From Verrucomicrobiales bacterium (GTDB lineage Bacteria; Verrucomicrobiota; Verrucomicrobiia; Limisphaerales; JAYPXF01), in assembly GCA_002715965.1 (NCBI GenBank), contig PBAL01000012.1, positions 48,971 to 112,970 on the forward strand: a stretch of 64,000 bases of DNA. Direction: 5' to 3'. How positions within the stretch are numbered: the first letter of the stretch is position 1; every line of letters begins with the position of its first letter. The notes beneath the pieces are model-generated. The model made no database searches. It saw only the letters and a program-made list of their open reading frames with translations, and had not been told where the DNA came from. The translations under genes were made by a program, and so were the position numbers. Shown here piece by piece: positions 55,839 to 64,000 of this stretch.

Positions 55839-56492
55839 CTACCTCACAGCATCAACTCGGGATCGATACTTTGCGCATTCAGCGGCCACGTCGTGGGCGT
55901 TGAGGATTGCTGAGACCACACAGATTCGTCTGGCACCCGCTTCCAAAACTTTGTCGATGTTCTGCATGTTGATTCCCCCGATGGCGAACCACGGGATGCC
56001 GACGTTCTGCTTTGCCCAACGGACGTAATCCAAGGTTACGGGAGGGCGTCCGGGTTTGGTCGGCGTGGCGAAGACGGGACCGATGGCAATGTAATCCGGC
56101 CCGGCGCGAAGGGCGCGTTCGGCCTGATCGGGTGTGTGAGTGGACAGGCCCAAGCGCATCGCGCGGGGACAGCCGGTGACCTGGTCGACCATCGTGTAGC
56201 CGCCTTCAAAGAAATCCTCCTGGCCCATGTGGCAGAGAGGTGCGCCCAGTTCCATCGTCAACTTTGGATGGTCGTTGACCGTCAGCCACACACCGCAGGC
56301 TTCGGTGATGGGAAGGATTTTTTCGGTGAGTGCCCTTACTTCATCCGCAGATGAATTCTTGGCGCGCAGTTGGATGATATCAGAACCGCCTTCGCAGAGT
56401 TGGCGGGTAAGTTCGATAACCGAACGTCCCGCCGTGTAAGCCATATCGATAAAGGTGTATAGCCGGCAATCGCTGAGTTTCTTGAGGGACAT
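55839..56492 (-). CDS. thiE: Thiamine phosphate synthase
   Basis: This is a 217-residue TIM-barrel enzyme that joins HMP-pyrophosphate and thiazole phosphate. Markers are IIQLRAKNSSADEVRAL (pyrophosphate-binding Arg/Lys), LTVNDHPKLTMELGAPLCHM, GLSTHTPDQAERAL, IGPVFATPTKPGRPP and FAIGGINMQNIDKVLEAG. The length is normal. It follows accC by 38 bp at the end of the minus-strand housekeeping run. No other thi gene is nearby. Confidence 0.93.
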   Translation of the reverse strand: MSLKKLSDCRLYTFIDMAYTAGRSVIELTRQLCEGGSDIIQLRAKNSSADEVRALTEKILPITEACGVWLTVNDHPKLTMELGAPLCHMGQEDFFEGGYTMVDQVTGCPRAMRLGLSTHTPDQAERALRAGPDYIAIGPVFATPTKPGRPPVTLDYVRWAKQNVGIPWFAIGGINMQNIDKVLEAGARRICVVSAILNAHDVAAECAKYRSRVDAVR

Positions 56493-56530
56493 GGGATTTC
56501 GCAGGGACAGGCGGCTCGCCTGTGCTACGA

Positions 56531-57913
56531 CTAGGCCTTGTCTTCGATCAATTCACGTCGACCGCCAGTCAGCAGGTCTTCGATGAAGTTGGTCGAATAA
56601 ACGCCACGCCGGAAATTCGGGTCCTGTAGGATCGCCTGTTCGAAGGGGATCGTCGTTTTGACACCGGTGATCATGTATTCGCTGAGCGCGCGATTCATGC
56701 GTTCCATGGCTTCCCGACGGTCCTTCCCGTAGGTAATCAGCTTGCCGATCATGGAGTCATAGTGCGGAGGGATGGTGTATCCGGCATAGGCGTGGCTGTC
56801 GACACGCACGCCCCCACCACCGGGGGCATAATACATCTCGATCCGGCCCGGGCTGGGACGGAAGTTGTCGAAGGGATCTTCCGCATTGATGCGACACTCA
56901 ATCGCATGACCGGTAAAAGTCACGTGGCGCTGCGAAAGCTTCAGCGGCTCGCCCATGGCAATCAGAATCTGTTGCTTGATGATGTCGATGCCCGTGACCT
57001 CTTCGGTAATCGGGTGCTCGACCTGGCAGCGCTTATTGACTTCGAGAAAGTAGAAATTACCGGAGTCATCAGCGATGAACTCCACCGTGCCCGCACTTGT
57101 GTATTCGGCGGTCTGGGCGATCTTGATCGCGGCCTTGCCCATCTGGGCGCGCAGGTTCTTGTGCTTGTTTTCGATCAGCGGGGAGGGTGTTTCCTCGATG
57201 AGCTTCTGATGACGTCGCTGAATCGAACAATCGCGCTCGCCGAGGTGAATGATGTTCCCGTCATTGTCTCCGAGGATCTGAATCTCGATGTGATGCGGAT
57301 TCTCGATGAACTTCTCGATGTAGACACCCGCGTTGCCAAAGGCCTTTTCCGCTTCGGCCTTCGAGGTGTGAAAGCCCTTGATCATCGAGACGTCGTTGTG
57401 GGCGACGCGCATTCCACGCCCGCCACCACCAGCGACCGCCTTGATCATCACCGGATAGCCAATCTTCTTCGCGGTGGCCAATGCCTCCTGCTCTGTCTCC
57501 ACGATGCCGTCTGATCCCGGCGGGCAGGGAACGCCGGCTTTCTTCGATAATGCACGGCTGACCTGCTTGTCCTGCAGGGCGTTCATCGCCTTGGAACTGG
57601 GCCCGATGAAGCGAATATTGCAGCTTTCACAGACGTCAGCGAAGTGCGCGTTCTCCGAAAGGAAGCCATAGCCGGGGTGAATTGCATCGACATCGGTGAT
57701 TTCCGCGGCCGAAATCAGGCGATCTATGCGCAAATAGCTATATGAGCTCGCTCCTTTACCGATACAGATTGCCTCATCGGCCATCTCCACGTGCATGGAA
57801 TTGGCATCGGGCTCTGAAAAGACCGCCACCGTCCGAATCCCCATGTCTTTACAGGCACGGATAATCCGAACGGCAATTTCTCCGCGATTCGCGACCAGAA
57901 TCTTCTCGAACAT
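56531..57913 (-). CDS. accC: Biotin carboxylase subunit of acetyl-CoA carboxylase
   Basis: This is a 460-residue enzyme that carboxylates the biotin of AccB using ATP and bicarbonate. The biotin carboxylase N-domain starts MFEKILVANRGEIAVRIIRA. The ATP-grasp region has AGGGGRGMRVAHN and HHIEIQILGDNDGNI, and the catalytic segment is NFYFLEVNKRCQVEHPITEE. The last differs slightly from the common 'MNTRIQVEHPVTE', with Lys for Thr and Cys for Ile; Asn, Arg and Glu are kept. It starts 6 bp after accB and is surely co-transcribed. Confidence 0.96.
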   Translation of the reverse strand: MFEKILVANRGEIAVRIIRACKDMGIRTVAVFSEPDANSMHVEMADEAICIGKGASSYSYLRIDRLISAAEITDVDAIHPGYGFLSENAHFADVCESCNIRFIGPSSKAMNALQDKQVSRALSKKAGVPCPPGSDGIVETEQEALATAKKIGYPVMIKAVAGGGGRGMRVAHNDVSMIKGFHTSKAEAEKAFGNAGVYIEKFIENPHHIEIQILGDNDGNIIHLGERDCSIQRRHQKLIEETPSPLIENKHKNLRAQMGKAAIKIAQTAEYTSAGTVEFIADDSGNFYFLEVNKRCQVEHPITEEVTGIDIIKQQILIAMGEPLKLSQRHVTFTGHAIECRINAEDPFDNFRPSPGRIEMYYAPGGGGVRVDSHAYAGYTIPPHYDSMIGKLITYGKDRREAMERMNRALSEYMITGVKTTIPFEQAILQDPNFRRGVYSTNFIEDLLTGGRRELIEDKA

Positions 57914-57919
57914 GGCGAT

Positions 57920-58378
57920 TTAGGCCGGTTTGACCTTGAAGAGTGCTTGACCGAATTCGACCGGCTTTCCGTTGTCCACAAGCATCGACGTGACAACCCC
58001 ACGGACTTCGGCCTTGATCTCATTCATCACCTTCATGGCTTCGATGATGCACACGACGGTGTCCGGACCGACCTCCGTGCCGACTTCCACATAGGGCGCG
58101 GCATCGGGTGAAGGCGCGCTGTAAAACGTCCCAATCATCGGTGACTTGATCTCATTCTCGTCCGAAGCAGCGGGCGCGGCCGACGTCGGCGCGGCTGGCG
58201 TAGCAGCTGGGGCGGGAAGTTGCGCCGGGGCGGGAGCAGCCTCAACGACCTGCTGGGCGGGCGCTGAGGCTGTGGCGCGTTTGAGTTTGATCTTGAATTG
58301 CTCCTTATCGAGCTCGAACTCGGTGATCGAGTTCTTCTTCATCAAATCGACAATCGCTTTGATTTCTTTTAGATCCAT
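57920..58378 (-). CDS. accB: Biotin carboxyl carrier protein of acetyl-CoA carboxylase
   Basis: This is a 152-residue protein. The N-terminal helix (MDLKEIKAIVDLMKKNSITE) is typical of AccB, then an Ala/Pro linker, then the biotinyl domain with the modified Lys in CIIEAMKVMNEIKAEV. I chose the ATG at 58378 over 58420 because a perfect AGGAGG lies 6 bases before it and the family starts there. It carries the carboxyl group between AccC and the carboxyltransferase. Next gene accC follows by 6 bp. Confidence 0.95.
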   Translation of the reverse strand: MDLKEIKAIVDLMKKNSITEFELDKEQFKIKLKRATASAPAQQVVEAAPAPAQLPAPAATPAAPTSAAPAASDENEIKSPMIGTFYSAPSPDAAPYVEVGTEVGPDTVVCIIEAMKVMNEIKAEVRGVVTSMLVDNGKPVEFGQALFKVKPA

Positions 58379-58555
58379 TTTGGCCTCCTGGCTTATTGGG
58401 TTTTGGGCCTTTTGTTTCAAAAGTGCTGTGTGGATAAAAAAAGCAGCCTCACGACTGCTCAGTTGATGTGTTAAGAAAACGTAGCGGAGAATACGGCTGC
58501 AAAGCGGTAGGTCAAGCCATGTTTCCCAACAATCTCACCTCAATTCGGAGAAAAA

Positions 58556-58999
58556 TCAACCGACCGAAGATTCCTTTAACCTTATCGCTGCATCCAGCCC
58601 AAGTAGGTAGCTGTGTTGTCCAAAGCCGGCGATCTGGCCCACGACTACACTGGAAATGATGCTGTTTTTTCTGAACTCTTCCCTTGCGTGAACGTTAGAG
58701 ATATGGATTTCGATCGTTTTTACCCCAGATCCGGCAATTGCGTCCCGCAGAGCTACGCTGGTGTGAGTGTAAGCGGCTGCGTTCAGCACAATGGCATCGG
58801 CATCGCCCCGCGCGTCCTGAATCCAAGTGACCAATTCCCCTTCGTGGTTGGTCTGGCGAAAAACTGCTTCCACGCCGGCGTCCTTTGCAGCATCCATCAC
58901 CTGAGACTCGATATCCGCCAGAGTCAGGCTGCCGTAGATATCCGGCTCACGTTGGCCGAGCAGATTCAAGTTGGGTCCGTTGAGAAAGAGGATCTTCAT
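58556..58999 (-). CDS. aroQ: Type II 3-dehydroquinate dehydratase
   Basis: This is a 147-residue enzyme of the shikimate pathway. The start ILFLNGPNLNLLGQREPDIY (catalytic Tyr in DIYG), AIVLNAAAYTHTSVALRDAI (substrate Asn) and the catalytic His in EIHISNVHAREEFRKNSII are all in place. The ATG at 58999 is preferred over 59062, which would add 21 unrelated residues. It lies between holB and accB, and aroQ next to accB-accC is a known arrangement in several bacterial groups. Confidence 0.95.
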   Translation of the reverse strand: MKILFLNGPNLNLLGQREPDIYGSLTLADIESQVMDAAKDAGVEAVFRQTNHEGELVTWIQDARGDADAIVLNAAAYTHTSVALRDAIAGSGVKTIEIHISNVHAREEFRKNSIISSVVVGQIAGFGQHSYLLGLDAAIRLKESSVG

Positions 59000-59061
59000 G
59001 CTGTTGATGGCCCGATCATGATGACTTGAGCAGTGTTTTTCAAACATCTGTGCGCAACGCA

Positions 59062-60096
59062 CTAACCCAGTTTGAGTTTAAGGAAGCCCACTTCGAGCGC
59101 GAGAGCTTCCTGTACATTCGTATAGAGCAATCGTTGTGTGTGCTCAAGAACCTGAATGTTTTCTTGGGCGTCATGGGCATCGATACGAGAAGCGACAGTC
59201 TGGGCTGGCGCGGAGAATTCAGTGAAGCTCAACAACTCATCACCGAGCTGAAGCGTGTGAAGCCAGACGTCGCGCAGCCACCATTCGAGGCTGGCCAGCA
59301 ATTCTCCGCGGGATCGACGATATTCGGCCTCGATCGATGCCTTAAGCTCATCTTCCCATTTCTCGCGCAGCTTGGGATCGACATCGTCGTAGCGCTCGAG
59401 CGGGGATGCGGCTTCCTGGCGCTCTGCAATGGCGGTTTTCATGTCGGCCAACGCCGCGAGAATCTGTCCCAGCAATTGATATCGACCGAGCAAACCGTTC
59501 CGATTTTCGGCCGCAACGGAGCTGAACGTCTCAACCCAGCGAAGTTGATCATCGGTAAATGCCGGATTTGCGCCGGAACCGAAAGTCAGACGAAGACAGC
59601 GGGAAATAATCGTATCCAGCAGTCGCCCCGGTTCTGTTGAGAGCACGATGATGACTGACTTTGCTGGTGGTTCTTCGAGGGTTTTCAGGAACGCATTGGC
59701 TGCTTCGACCTTCATTCGGTCTCCTGCAACGATAACGGCGGTCTTGTATTCGGCTTCCGTGGGCTTGAGATTGATTGCGGAGATCAGATCGCGAATCTGG
59801 TTGGTAAGAATGAAACGAGACTTCGATTCGGGTCTTACCCACCTCACGTCGGCATGGTTCCCGTTGTCGATTTTCCGGCAATTCACGCATTCGTCACAAC
59901 AATCCACGGGAATGTCGGCAGCACCGACTTTCGGCGACTTGCAGTTGAGGGTCTTGATCAGGTTGTGGGCGACGGATTCGAGTTCGGCGAGTTGATTGCC
60001 GGCGAAGAGGTAGGCATGTCCCAAGCGGCCGCGTTCCAGACTGCGCTGCAGCAATTGAACACCTGCGCTGGATTCGGCTAATTCGGCGAAGGCCAT
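59062..60096 (-). CDS. holB: DNA polymerase III delta-prime subunit
   Basis: This is a 344-residue clamp-loader subunit. The degenerate P-loop region (GHAYLFAGNQLAELESVAHN) lacks a true Walker A, as expected for delta-prime. A zinc-binding cysteine cluster CCDECVNC lies near residue 67, and the sensor-type motifs AANAFLKTLEEPPAKSVIIV and DTIISRCLRLTFG are clear. It loads the sliding clamp as part of the gamma complex. It is 12 bp from lptE and 62 bp from aroQ in the same run of minus-strand genes. Confidence 0.9.
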   Translation of the reverse strand: MAFAELAESSAGVQLLQRSLERGRLGHAYLFAGNQLAELESVAHNLIKTLNCKSPKVGAADIPVDCCDECVNCRKIDNGNHADVRWVRPESKSRFILTNQIRDLISAINLKPTEAEYKTAVIVAGDRMKVEAANAFLKTLEEPPAKSVIIVLSTEPGRLLDTIISRCLRLTFGSGANPAFTDDQLRWVETFSSVAAENRNGLLGRYQLLGQILAALADMKTAIAERQEAASPLERYDDVDPKLREKWEDELKASIEAEYRRSRGELLASLEWWLRDVWLHTLQLGDELLSFTEFSAPAQTVASRIDAHDAQENIQVLEHTQRLLYTNVQEALALEVGFLKLKLG

Positions 60097-60108
60097 CGTG
60101 GACTCAGA

Positions 60109-60618
60109 TCACCAATCGCCGTTGACCAGGAGCGAGGTGGCGTTGCGGGCGAGATCTTCAGCGAGAAGGGGAACTGCCTGTCGTTCGGCCGAGGCCAGGT
60201 CGTCGCCGATCAGCACCGCTGTTCTGCCTGCGATGGATCGATCAAGAAGCACTTCGCCAGTGGCGCTGTCGACGGCCTTGATATCTGCGACCATCGACAC
60301 GGCGAAATTTCGCGCGGTGATGACATCCTCGGGACGAAAACTGATCGCCGAGCGGGTGAATTCCGTGATCTTGCCCGTGACCACCACGTCGCCCCGTCCC
60401 CGGGTCTCAAGGCGATACGTGCCGTCCTGCTGCAGTTGCTTGCGCATGGCGTGATTCATTGCGGTCACCAAGCGCGGCTCGATGGTTTCGTTCTTGAAGA
60501 ACTTCACCTCGACACTGCGGCTCCCTGCCGGAAAACCTGCAGTGGGTCCAAGATTGTATCCGGCACAGCCGGATAACAGGGCGAGCGGGAGGCAAAACAG
60601 GAATCGGAGGCGGGTCAT
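60109..60618 (-). CDS. lptE: LPS-assembly lipoprotein LptE-like
   Basis: This is a 169-residue lipoprotein with signal and lipobox LLSGC (Cys17) followed by AGYNLG, the usual LptE beginning. A beta-rich body includes SVEVKFFKNETIEPRLVTAM and VVVTGKITEFTRSAISF. LptE plugs the LptD translocon that places lipopolysaccharide in the outer membrane, implying an LPS-bearing diderm envelope. Its ATG overlaps the stop of bamD by ATGA, so translation is coupled. Confidence 0.82.
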   Translation of the reverse strand: MTRLRFLFCLPLALLSGCAGYNLGPTAGFPAGSRSVEVKFFKNETIEPRLVTAMNHAMRKQLQQDGTYRLETRGRGDVVVTGKITEFTRSAISFRPEDVITARNFAVSMVADIKAVDSATGEVLLDRSIAGRTAVLIGDDLASAERQAVPLLAEDLARNATSLLVNGDW

Positions 60619-61610
60619 TGGTTGGTAGTGTTCAGCTTGCCCTTGATCTCCTCAATCTGTTTTTTGGCTTCGTCCGAATAAATCGAATTTGGCGACTTCA
60701 CCAGCACCTCATTGTAGTAGACGAGCGCTCCGTTGTAGTTCTTGCGCTTGAGGTAATACTTGGCCACCTCCATCGCGCCGCGCGCCTGTTCAGTTCTCAG
60801 ATTGTCGATCTTCTTGCGGGCATCCTCGACGCGTTCGTCCTCGGGGTAGAGCGACACAAAGTCGGTAAAAGTCTCGATCGCCTTCTTGGCCACGCCCTGG
60901 TCGTACTCGGCGGCCTTGGCCTGCGCATAGTAGGTCTCGCCGGCCTTGTAGATCGCGTCGGCGGCAATGTTCTTGCGGTCGTGATATCGATCGGCCGCCT
61001 TCTCATAAGCCCGAACGGCGGGGAGGAACTTGTCCTGTTTCTCATTTGCCGTGCCGATCTTCATCTGCGCATCGGGAGCAACGTCACTGTAGGGACCGTT
61101 CTTGATGATCTTCTCATACATCTTCACGGTCTTCTCCATGGAACGATACAACGGGATGCGGCCAAACAGACGAAAGCGCTTCCCGGCAAGGTAACGATTG
61201 GCAATCTCGTATTGGCGCGTGAGAACCTCCTGGTAGTTTTCAATCTTTGGGTAGTTCTCAAGCAGCTTCTGATATTCCTTGAAGGCCTTCTCGTCACGGC
61301 CGCGCGCCTCGTAACTTCGGCCCACGTAGTACTGGGCGGCCGGTGCGAAGTCTGAGAGGGGCCACTCCTTGATCACCCGGCGGGCGGCCTTGTAGGAGAC
61401 GCTGTAGTTTTCCTCCTCAAACGCACGCAACGAGACCTCGAGCTGGTCCTTCGCGCGTTTGCGCTCCCAATCGCCGTCGCGCAGCTTGCCGTCGCGCGTG
61501 GCGGGTTCGTAACTCCAACCGTAACCACGTTTGTAAATCAGCGGTGCCGGGCTGTTGTAGGTGGACGCCAACAACGCCAGGCCAATGATGAGCAAAAGTC
61601 GACCACTCAT
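60615..61610 (-). CDS. bamD: Outer-membrane assembly factor BamD-like TPR protein
   Basis: This is a 331-residue protein with an N-terminal signal segment (MSGRLLLIIGLALLASTYNS) but no clear lipobox Cys, which is unusual for BamD. TPR motifs run through the protein (YVGRSYEARGRDEKAFKEYQ; AVRAYEKAADRYHDRKNIAA; AKYYLKRKNYNGALVYYNEV). BamD works with BamA to insert beta-barrel proteins. It heads the bamD-lptE-holB run. A related possibility is a CpoB/YbgF-type TPR protein. Confidence 0.75.
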   Translation of the reverse strand: MSGRLLLIIGLALLASTYNSPAPLIYKRGYGWSYEPATRDGKLRDGDWERKRAKDQLEVSLRAFEEENYSVSYKAARRVIKEWPLSDFAPAAQYYVGRSYEARGRDEKAFKEYQKLLENYPKIENYQEVLTRQYEIANRYLAGKRFRLFGRIPLYRSMEKTVKMYEKIIKNGPYSDVAPDAQMKIGTANEKQDKFLPAVRAYEKAADRYHDRKNIAADAIYKAGETYYAQAKAAEYDQGVAKKAIETFTDFVSLYPEDERVEDARKKIDNLRTEQARGAMEVAKYYLKRKNYNGALVYYNEVLVKSPNSIYSDEAKKQIEEIKGKLNTTNQ

Positions 61611-61712
61611 GTCGCGGATTCTATGCGCTCAAATCCGAGGACGGTCAATCGCCGATTGTTCACTCGCACGAATTGAATCGCCCCACATGCCCGGAAGTCC
61701 CACCCTTTCGTC

Positions 61713-63599
61713 ATGCGCATCCCGCACATCATCATCACCTTGCTCATCTTGGGCGGCTCCTTCACGCAGGCGGCCAAGCGGCCGAATATCCTCTGGATTT
61801 CAGCCGAGGACATCAATGCCCACCTCGGTTGTTTCGGTGATCCGCACGCCATCACCCCGAATCTCGATTCCTTCGCCAAGGAATCCGTGCGCTACACCCG
61901 GACATTCACGACCGCGGGAGTTTGCGCGCCGTGCCGCAGTGGGATCATCACCGGGATGTATCAAACCACGCTCGGCACGCATCACATGCGCTGTCAGGCC
62001 ACCTTGCCGGATTTCGTGAGACCATTCCCCGCACACCTGCACGAAGTTGGCTACTACTGTTCGAACAACTCCAAGCAGGACTATCAATTCAAGACGCCGA
62101 AAGACGTCTGGGATGAATCCAACTCCAAGGCGCACTGGCGGAAACGCAAGGACAAGAACCAGCCGTTCTTCTCCGTGTTCAACTTCACTGGTTGTCACGA
62201 AAGTGGCATCGCCTCGGAGGGTAAATACAAAAAGGTCACTGCCGATCTGAAGCCATCCCAGCGGCAGGACGCGAAGAAGTTGACGACCTTCCCACCATAC
62301 TACCCGGAGACACCAACCGCGCGGGAAGATTGGAAACGCAATTATGAACTGATCACAGCGATGGATGCCTGGGCCGGAAATCTGATCCAGCAACTAAAGG
62401 ACGATGGACTCTACGAGAATACGATCATCTTTTTCTGGACCGATCATGGCGTCGGGCTGCCACGCGCGAAGCGATGGCTCTACGATTCGGGCACGCACAT
62501 CCCGTTGATGGTGCGAATTCCCAAATCACTGCGAGTGGAAGGCCAGGGAGTTGAAGCTACGGTCACAGATCAACTGGTCAGTTCGATCGACTTCGGTCCG
62601 ACCGTGTTGAATCTGCTTGGGCTCGACATCCCCCGCCACGTCCAAGGCCGCCCCTTCCTTGGAGCGAACGTTCCTGCCGAACGTGACTATGTTTATGGCG
62701 CGCGCGATCGGATGGATGAACGCTACGACATCATCCGGATGGTGCGTGACAAGCGGTTCAAATACATCCGCAACTACGAACCACTGAAAACCTATTACCA
62801 ATACATGAACACGCCGGAGAAGGGTGCGACGATGGGGAACCTCCGCCGACTCCACGAAGCCGGCAAGCTCCAACCTGCGGCAGAACGCTACTTCGCTCCC
62901 ACCAAGGCCGTGGAAGAATTCTACGACACGGAAAACGATCCTCACGAACTGAAGAACCTCGCTGACCACCCCAAATACGCACGTCATCTCAAACGATTCC
63001 GCTCAGCTCATCTGGCTTGGGTGCGCGAGACCAAGGACCTCGGCTTGATCGCCGAACCCATCATCATCGAGCGCGAGAAGGAAATTGGTAATCGCTACGA
63101 AATCCTTCGTCGCGGTGACGGCGATGCCGTATCCAGACGCGTCGCCAATACGGCCGTGCTCGCGTCCAGCGGACCTTTCGCAAAGGAAGACCTGATCGCA
63201 GCCCTGGCGGATCCCGATTCAGCGGTCCGTTACTGGGCGGCTACGGGTTTGGGCAACATCGGAAAACCCAACCCCTCTGCGAAACGCAAACTCAAGGAGG
63301 CCTTGAACGACGACTCAGTGGTGGTTCAAGTTGCAGCCGCCCGCGCCCTGGCCCGCATGGGCGACACCAAATCCGCCATCCCGGTCTTGACCAGAGCCTT
63401 GGACAAAGGTGCGCAATGGGAGCGACTCCACGCGGCCATCGTTCTCGACGAGATGGACGAACAGGCGCGTCCGGCATCGAAGGAAATGCACGCGGCCTTG
63501 AAACCGCGCAAAGGGCTTTACGCCAATGGCAAATACACAGTGCGCGTGATCAATCGCGCTCTGAATCAGCTGGAGGGAACGAGTCGGAGCGTCCGTTGA
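61713..63599 (+). CDS. Secreted sulfatase with C-terminal HEAT repeats
   Basis: This 628-residue protein has a signal peptide ending FTQA. Metal motif NILWISAEDINAHLGC is followed by the formylglycine site Cys71 in AGVCAPCRSGIITGMY (CAPCR), a variant common in this heparan-N-sulfatase-like subfamily, and FFWTDHGVGLPRAKRW. After the catalytic domain (to about 470) come HEAT-type repeats (DLIAALADPDSAVRYWAATG; KEALNDDSVVVQVAAARALA). The repeats may dock a partner or polymer. It stands alone, divergent from bamD. Confidence 0.9.
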   Translation: MRIPHIIITLLILGGSFTQAAKRPNILWISAEDINAHLGCFGDPHAITPNLDSFAKESVRYTRTFTTAGVCAPCRSGIITGMYQTTLGTHHMRCQATLPDFVRPFPAHLHEVGYYCSNNSKQDYQFKTPKDVWDESNSKAHWRKRKDKNQPFFSVFNFTGCHESGIASEGKYKKVTADLKPSQRQDAKKLTTFPPYYPETPTAREDWKRNYELITAMDAWAGNLIQQLKDDGLYENTIIFFWTDHGVGLPRAKRWLYDSGTHIPLMVRIPKSLRVEGQGVEATVTDQLVSSIDFGPTVLNLLGLDIPRHVQGRPFLGANVPAERDYVYGARDRMDERYDIIRMVRDKRFKYIRNYEPLKTYYQYMNTPEKGATMGNLRRLHEAGKLQPAAERYFAPTKAVEEFYDTENDPHELKNLADHPKYARHLKRFRSAHLAWVRETKDLGLIAEPIIIEREKEIGNRYEILRRGDGDAVSRRVANTAVLASSGPFAKEDLIAALADPDSAVRYWAATGLGNIGKPNPSAKRKLKEALNDDSVVVQVAAARALARMGDTKSAIPVLTRALDKGAQWERLHAAIVLDEMDEQARPASKEMHAALKPRKGLYANGKYTVRVINRALNQLEGTSRSVR

Positions 63600-63612
63600 G
63601 GACGAAGGGAAA

Positions 63613-63686
63613 TGCGCAAGGCGGGAATCGAACCCACAACCTTCGGCTTCGGAGGCCGACGCTCTATCCAATTGAGCTACTCGCGC
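63613..63686 (-). tRNA. tRNA-Arg (anticodon CCG)
   Basis: On the minus strand the acceptor arms GCGCGAG (from 63686) and CTTGCGC pair over 7 bp with one G-U, and the discriminator is A. The D-arm is GCTC...GAGC, and the anticodon stem TCGGC/GCCGA encloses loop CTCCGAA, giving anticodon CCG that reads CGG (Arg). The T-arm GTGGG-TTCGATT-CCCGC is standard. No CCA is encoded beyond the discriminator. Confidence 0.95.
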
Positions 63687-63872
63687 ACCGCGTGTCGTTG
63701 AAACGACGGGCCGGAACTTACTCCGGCGCTTCCGAATTGCCAGTCCGAAGTTGGTCGAACACTTCTCCGCACTGGTTGGGGTGTGAATCTATCCGGGTAG
63801 CGCACCCGCCTGGTTGCGGAAGGCAGGTTTGGCCTGACCCCGCGTAGCGGACAGATCAAAAGTAGAGTTCTG
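63687..63872. other. Spacer between tRNA-Arg and an IS3-type element
   Basis: This 186-bp stretch has no gene I can support. The part from about 63830 (TCTGTCACCGG on plus, and the reverse complement TGATCTGTCCGCTACGCGG) may include the right terminal inverted repeat of the IS3-type element, which would place the element close to the tRNA gene's 5' side. I cannot define the end without the other arm. Confidence 0.35.
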
Positions 63873-64000
63873 TCACCGGTTTGATGTTTTGCTTTGCTCG
63901 TTGGCTGGGGTCGCAGGGAGGGCGAAGCCCGACCGGAGACCACTGCCAACGATGGCGCGACCGCTGAACTCCGCCGGGGTCTGATAACCCAAGGAGCTGT
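63873..64000 (-). mobile_element. C-terminal end of an IS3-family transposase, cut by the window edge
   Basis: From base 64000 the minus strand reads SSLGYQTPAEFSGRAIVGSG and stops at TGA (63873-63875). 'H-S-S-L-G-Y-x-T-P-A-E-F' is the hallmark end of the IS3-family OrfB integrase domain (IS2/IS407-like). The tail after PAEF is longer than usual (about 32 residues), so the true stop may have been lost. The rest of the element lies outside the window. Confidence 0.75.

Overview
The window reads as chromosomal DNA of a diderm, heterotrophic member of the Verrucomicrobiota (PVC group). This rests on gene content, not on a marker gene: four secreted sulfatases, two Tat-exported Gfo/Idh/MocA oxidoreductases, TIM-barrel sugar isomerase-like proteins, a DUF6807 (PmoA-type) protein, a PQQ-like propeller protein, a multihaem cytochrome with TPRs, and LptE/BamD outer-membrane biogenesis genes. 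There is no phage, plasmid or CRISPR signature. One tRNA-Arg and four decayed insertion-sequence fragments are present.

Layout. 1-21.5 kb is accessory 'sulfatase/oxidoreductase' territory: an edge-truncated lipoprotein, MocA-type dehydrogenases, an SDR, a trypsin/PDZ/PA14 protease, three sulfatases, a squalene-hopene-cyclase-like protein, a PhoX-like (DUF839) protein, a broken Uma2 gene, a DUF6807 protein and two sugar isomerase-like proteins. 21.5-25 kb holds an IS110 remnant, two PepSY membrane proteins (one missing its N-terminal half) and a flavodoxin. 25-30.6 kb is a pyruvate dehydrogenase operon (aceE-aceF-lpd). 31-42.2 kb holds a HemS/HutX-like gene, then an unusual 1831-residue glutamate synthase large subunit directly followed by a CysJ-type diflavin reductase, then a three-gene NAD(P) transhydrogenase. 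42.2-48.8 kb holds a lipoate-protein ligase, an SDR, a TonB-dependent haem receptor and a membrane/spermidine-synthase/TPR fusion. 48.9-53.2 kb is an HlyD-ATPase-permease-permease export system. 53.3-61.6 kb is an octahaem TPR cytochrome plus a housekeeping run on the minus strand (bamD-lptE-holB-aroQ-accB-accC-thiE). The right end has a HEAT-repeat sulfatase, tRNA-Arg and the end of an IS3 transposase.

Two things stand out. (1) A family of about fifteen 17-bp sites (best form CGCAATTCACCGACAGC) occurs as direct repeats spaced exactly 21 bp. The sites lie upstream of a PepSY protein, a flavodoxin, the HemS-like gene and the haem receptor, usually 18-19 bp before a plausible -10 hexamer. This looks like the operator of an undescribed haem/iron-limitation regulon, with geometry typical of AraC/XylS-family activators. 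(2) The gltB-like gene has no gltD beside it. A CysJ-type NADPH diflavin reductase starts 3 bp after it and an NADPH-generating transhydrogenase follows, which suggests a glutamate synthase fed by a different reductase. The gltB product also carries an extra domain before the FMN barrel, a long tail and an altered 3Fe-4S cysteine spacing.

Other functional links: the lipoate ligase can serve the AceF lipoyl domain, accB/accC supply malonyl-CoA, and the sulfatases with MocA/TIM-barrel enzymes fit breakdown of sulfated polysaccharide. No formylglycine-generating enzyme is in the window.
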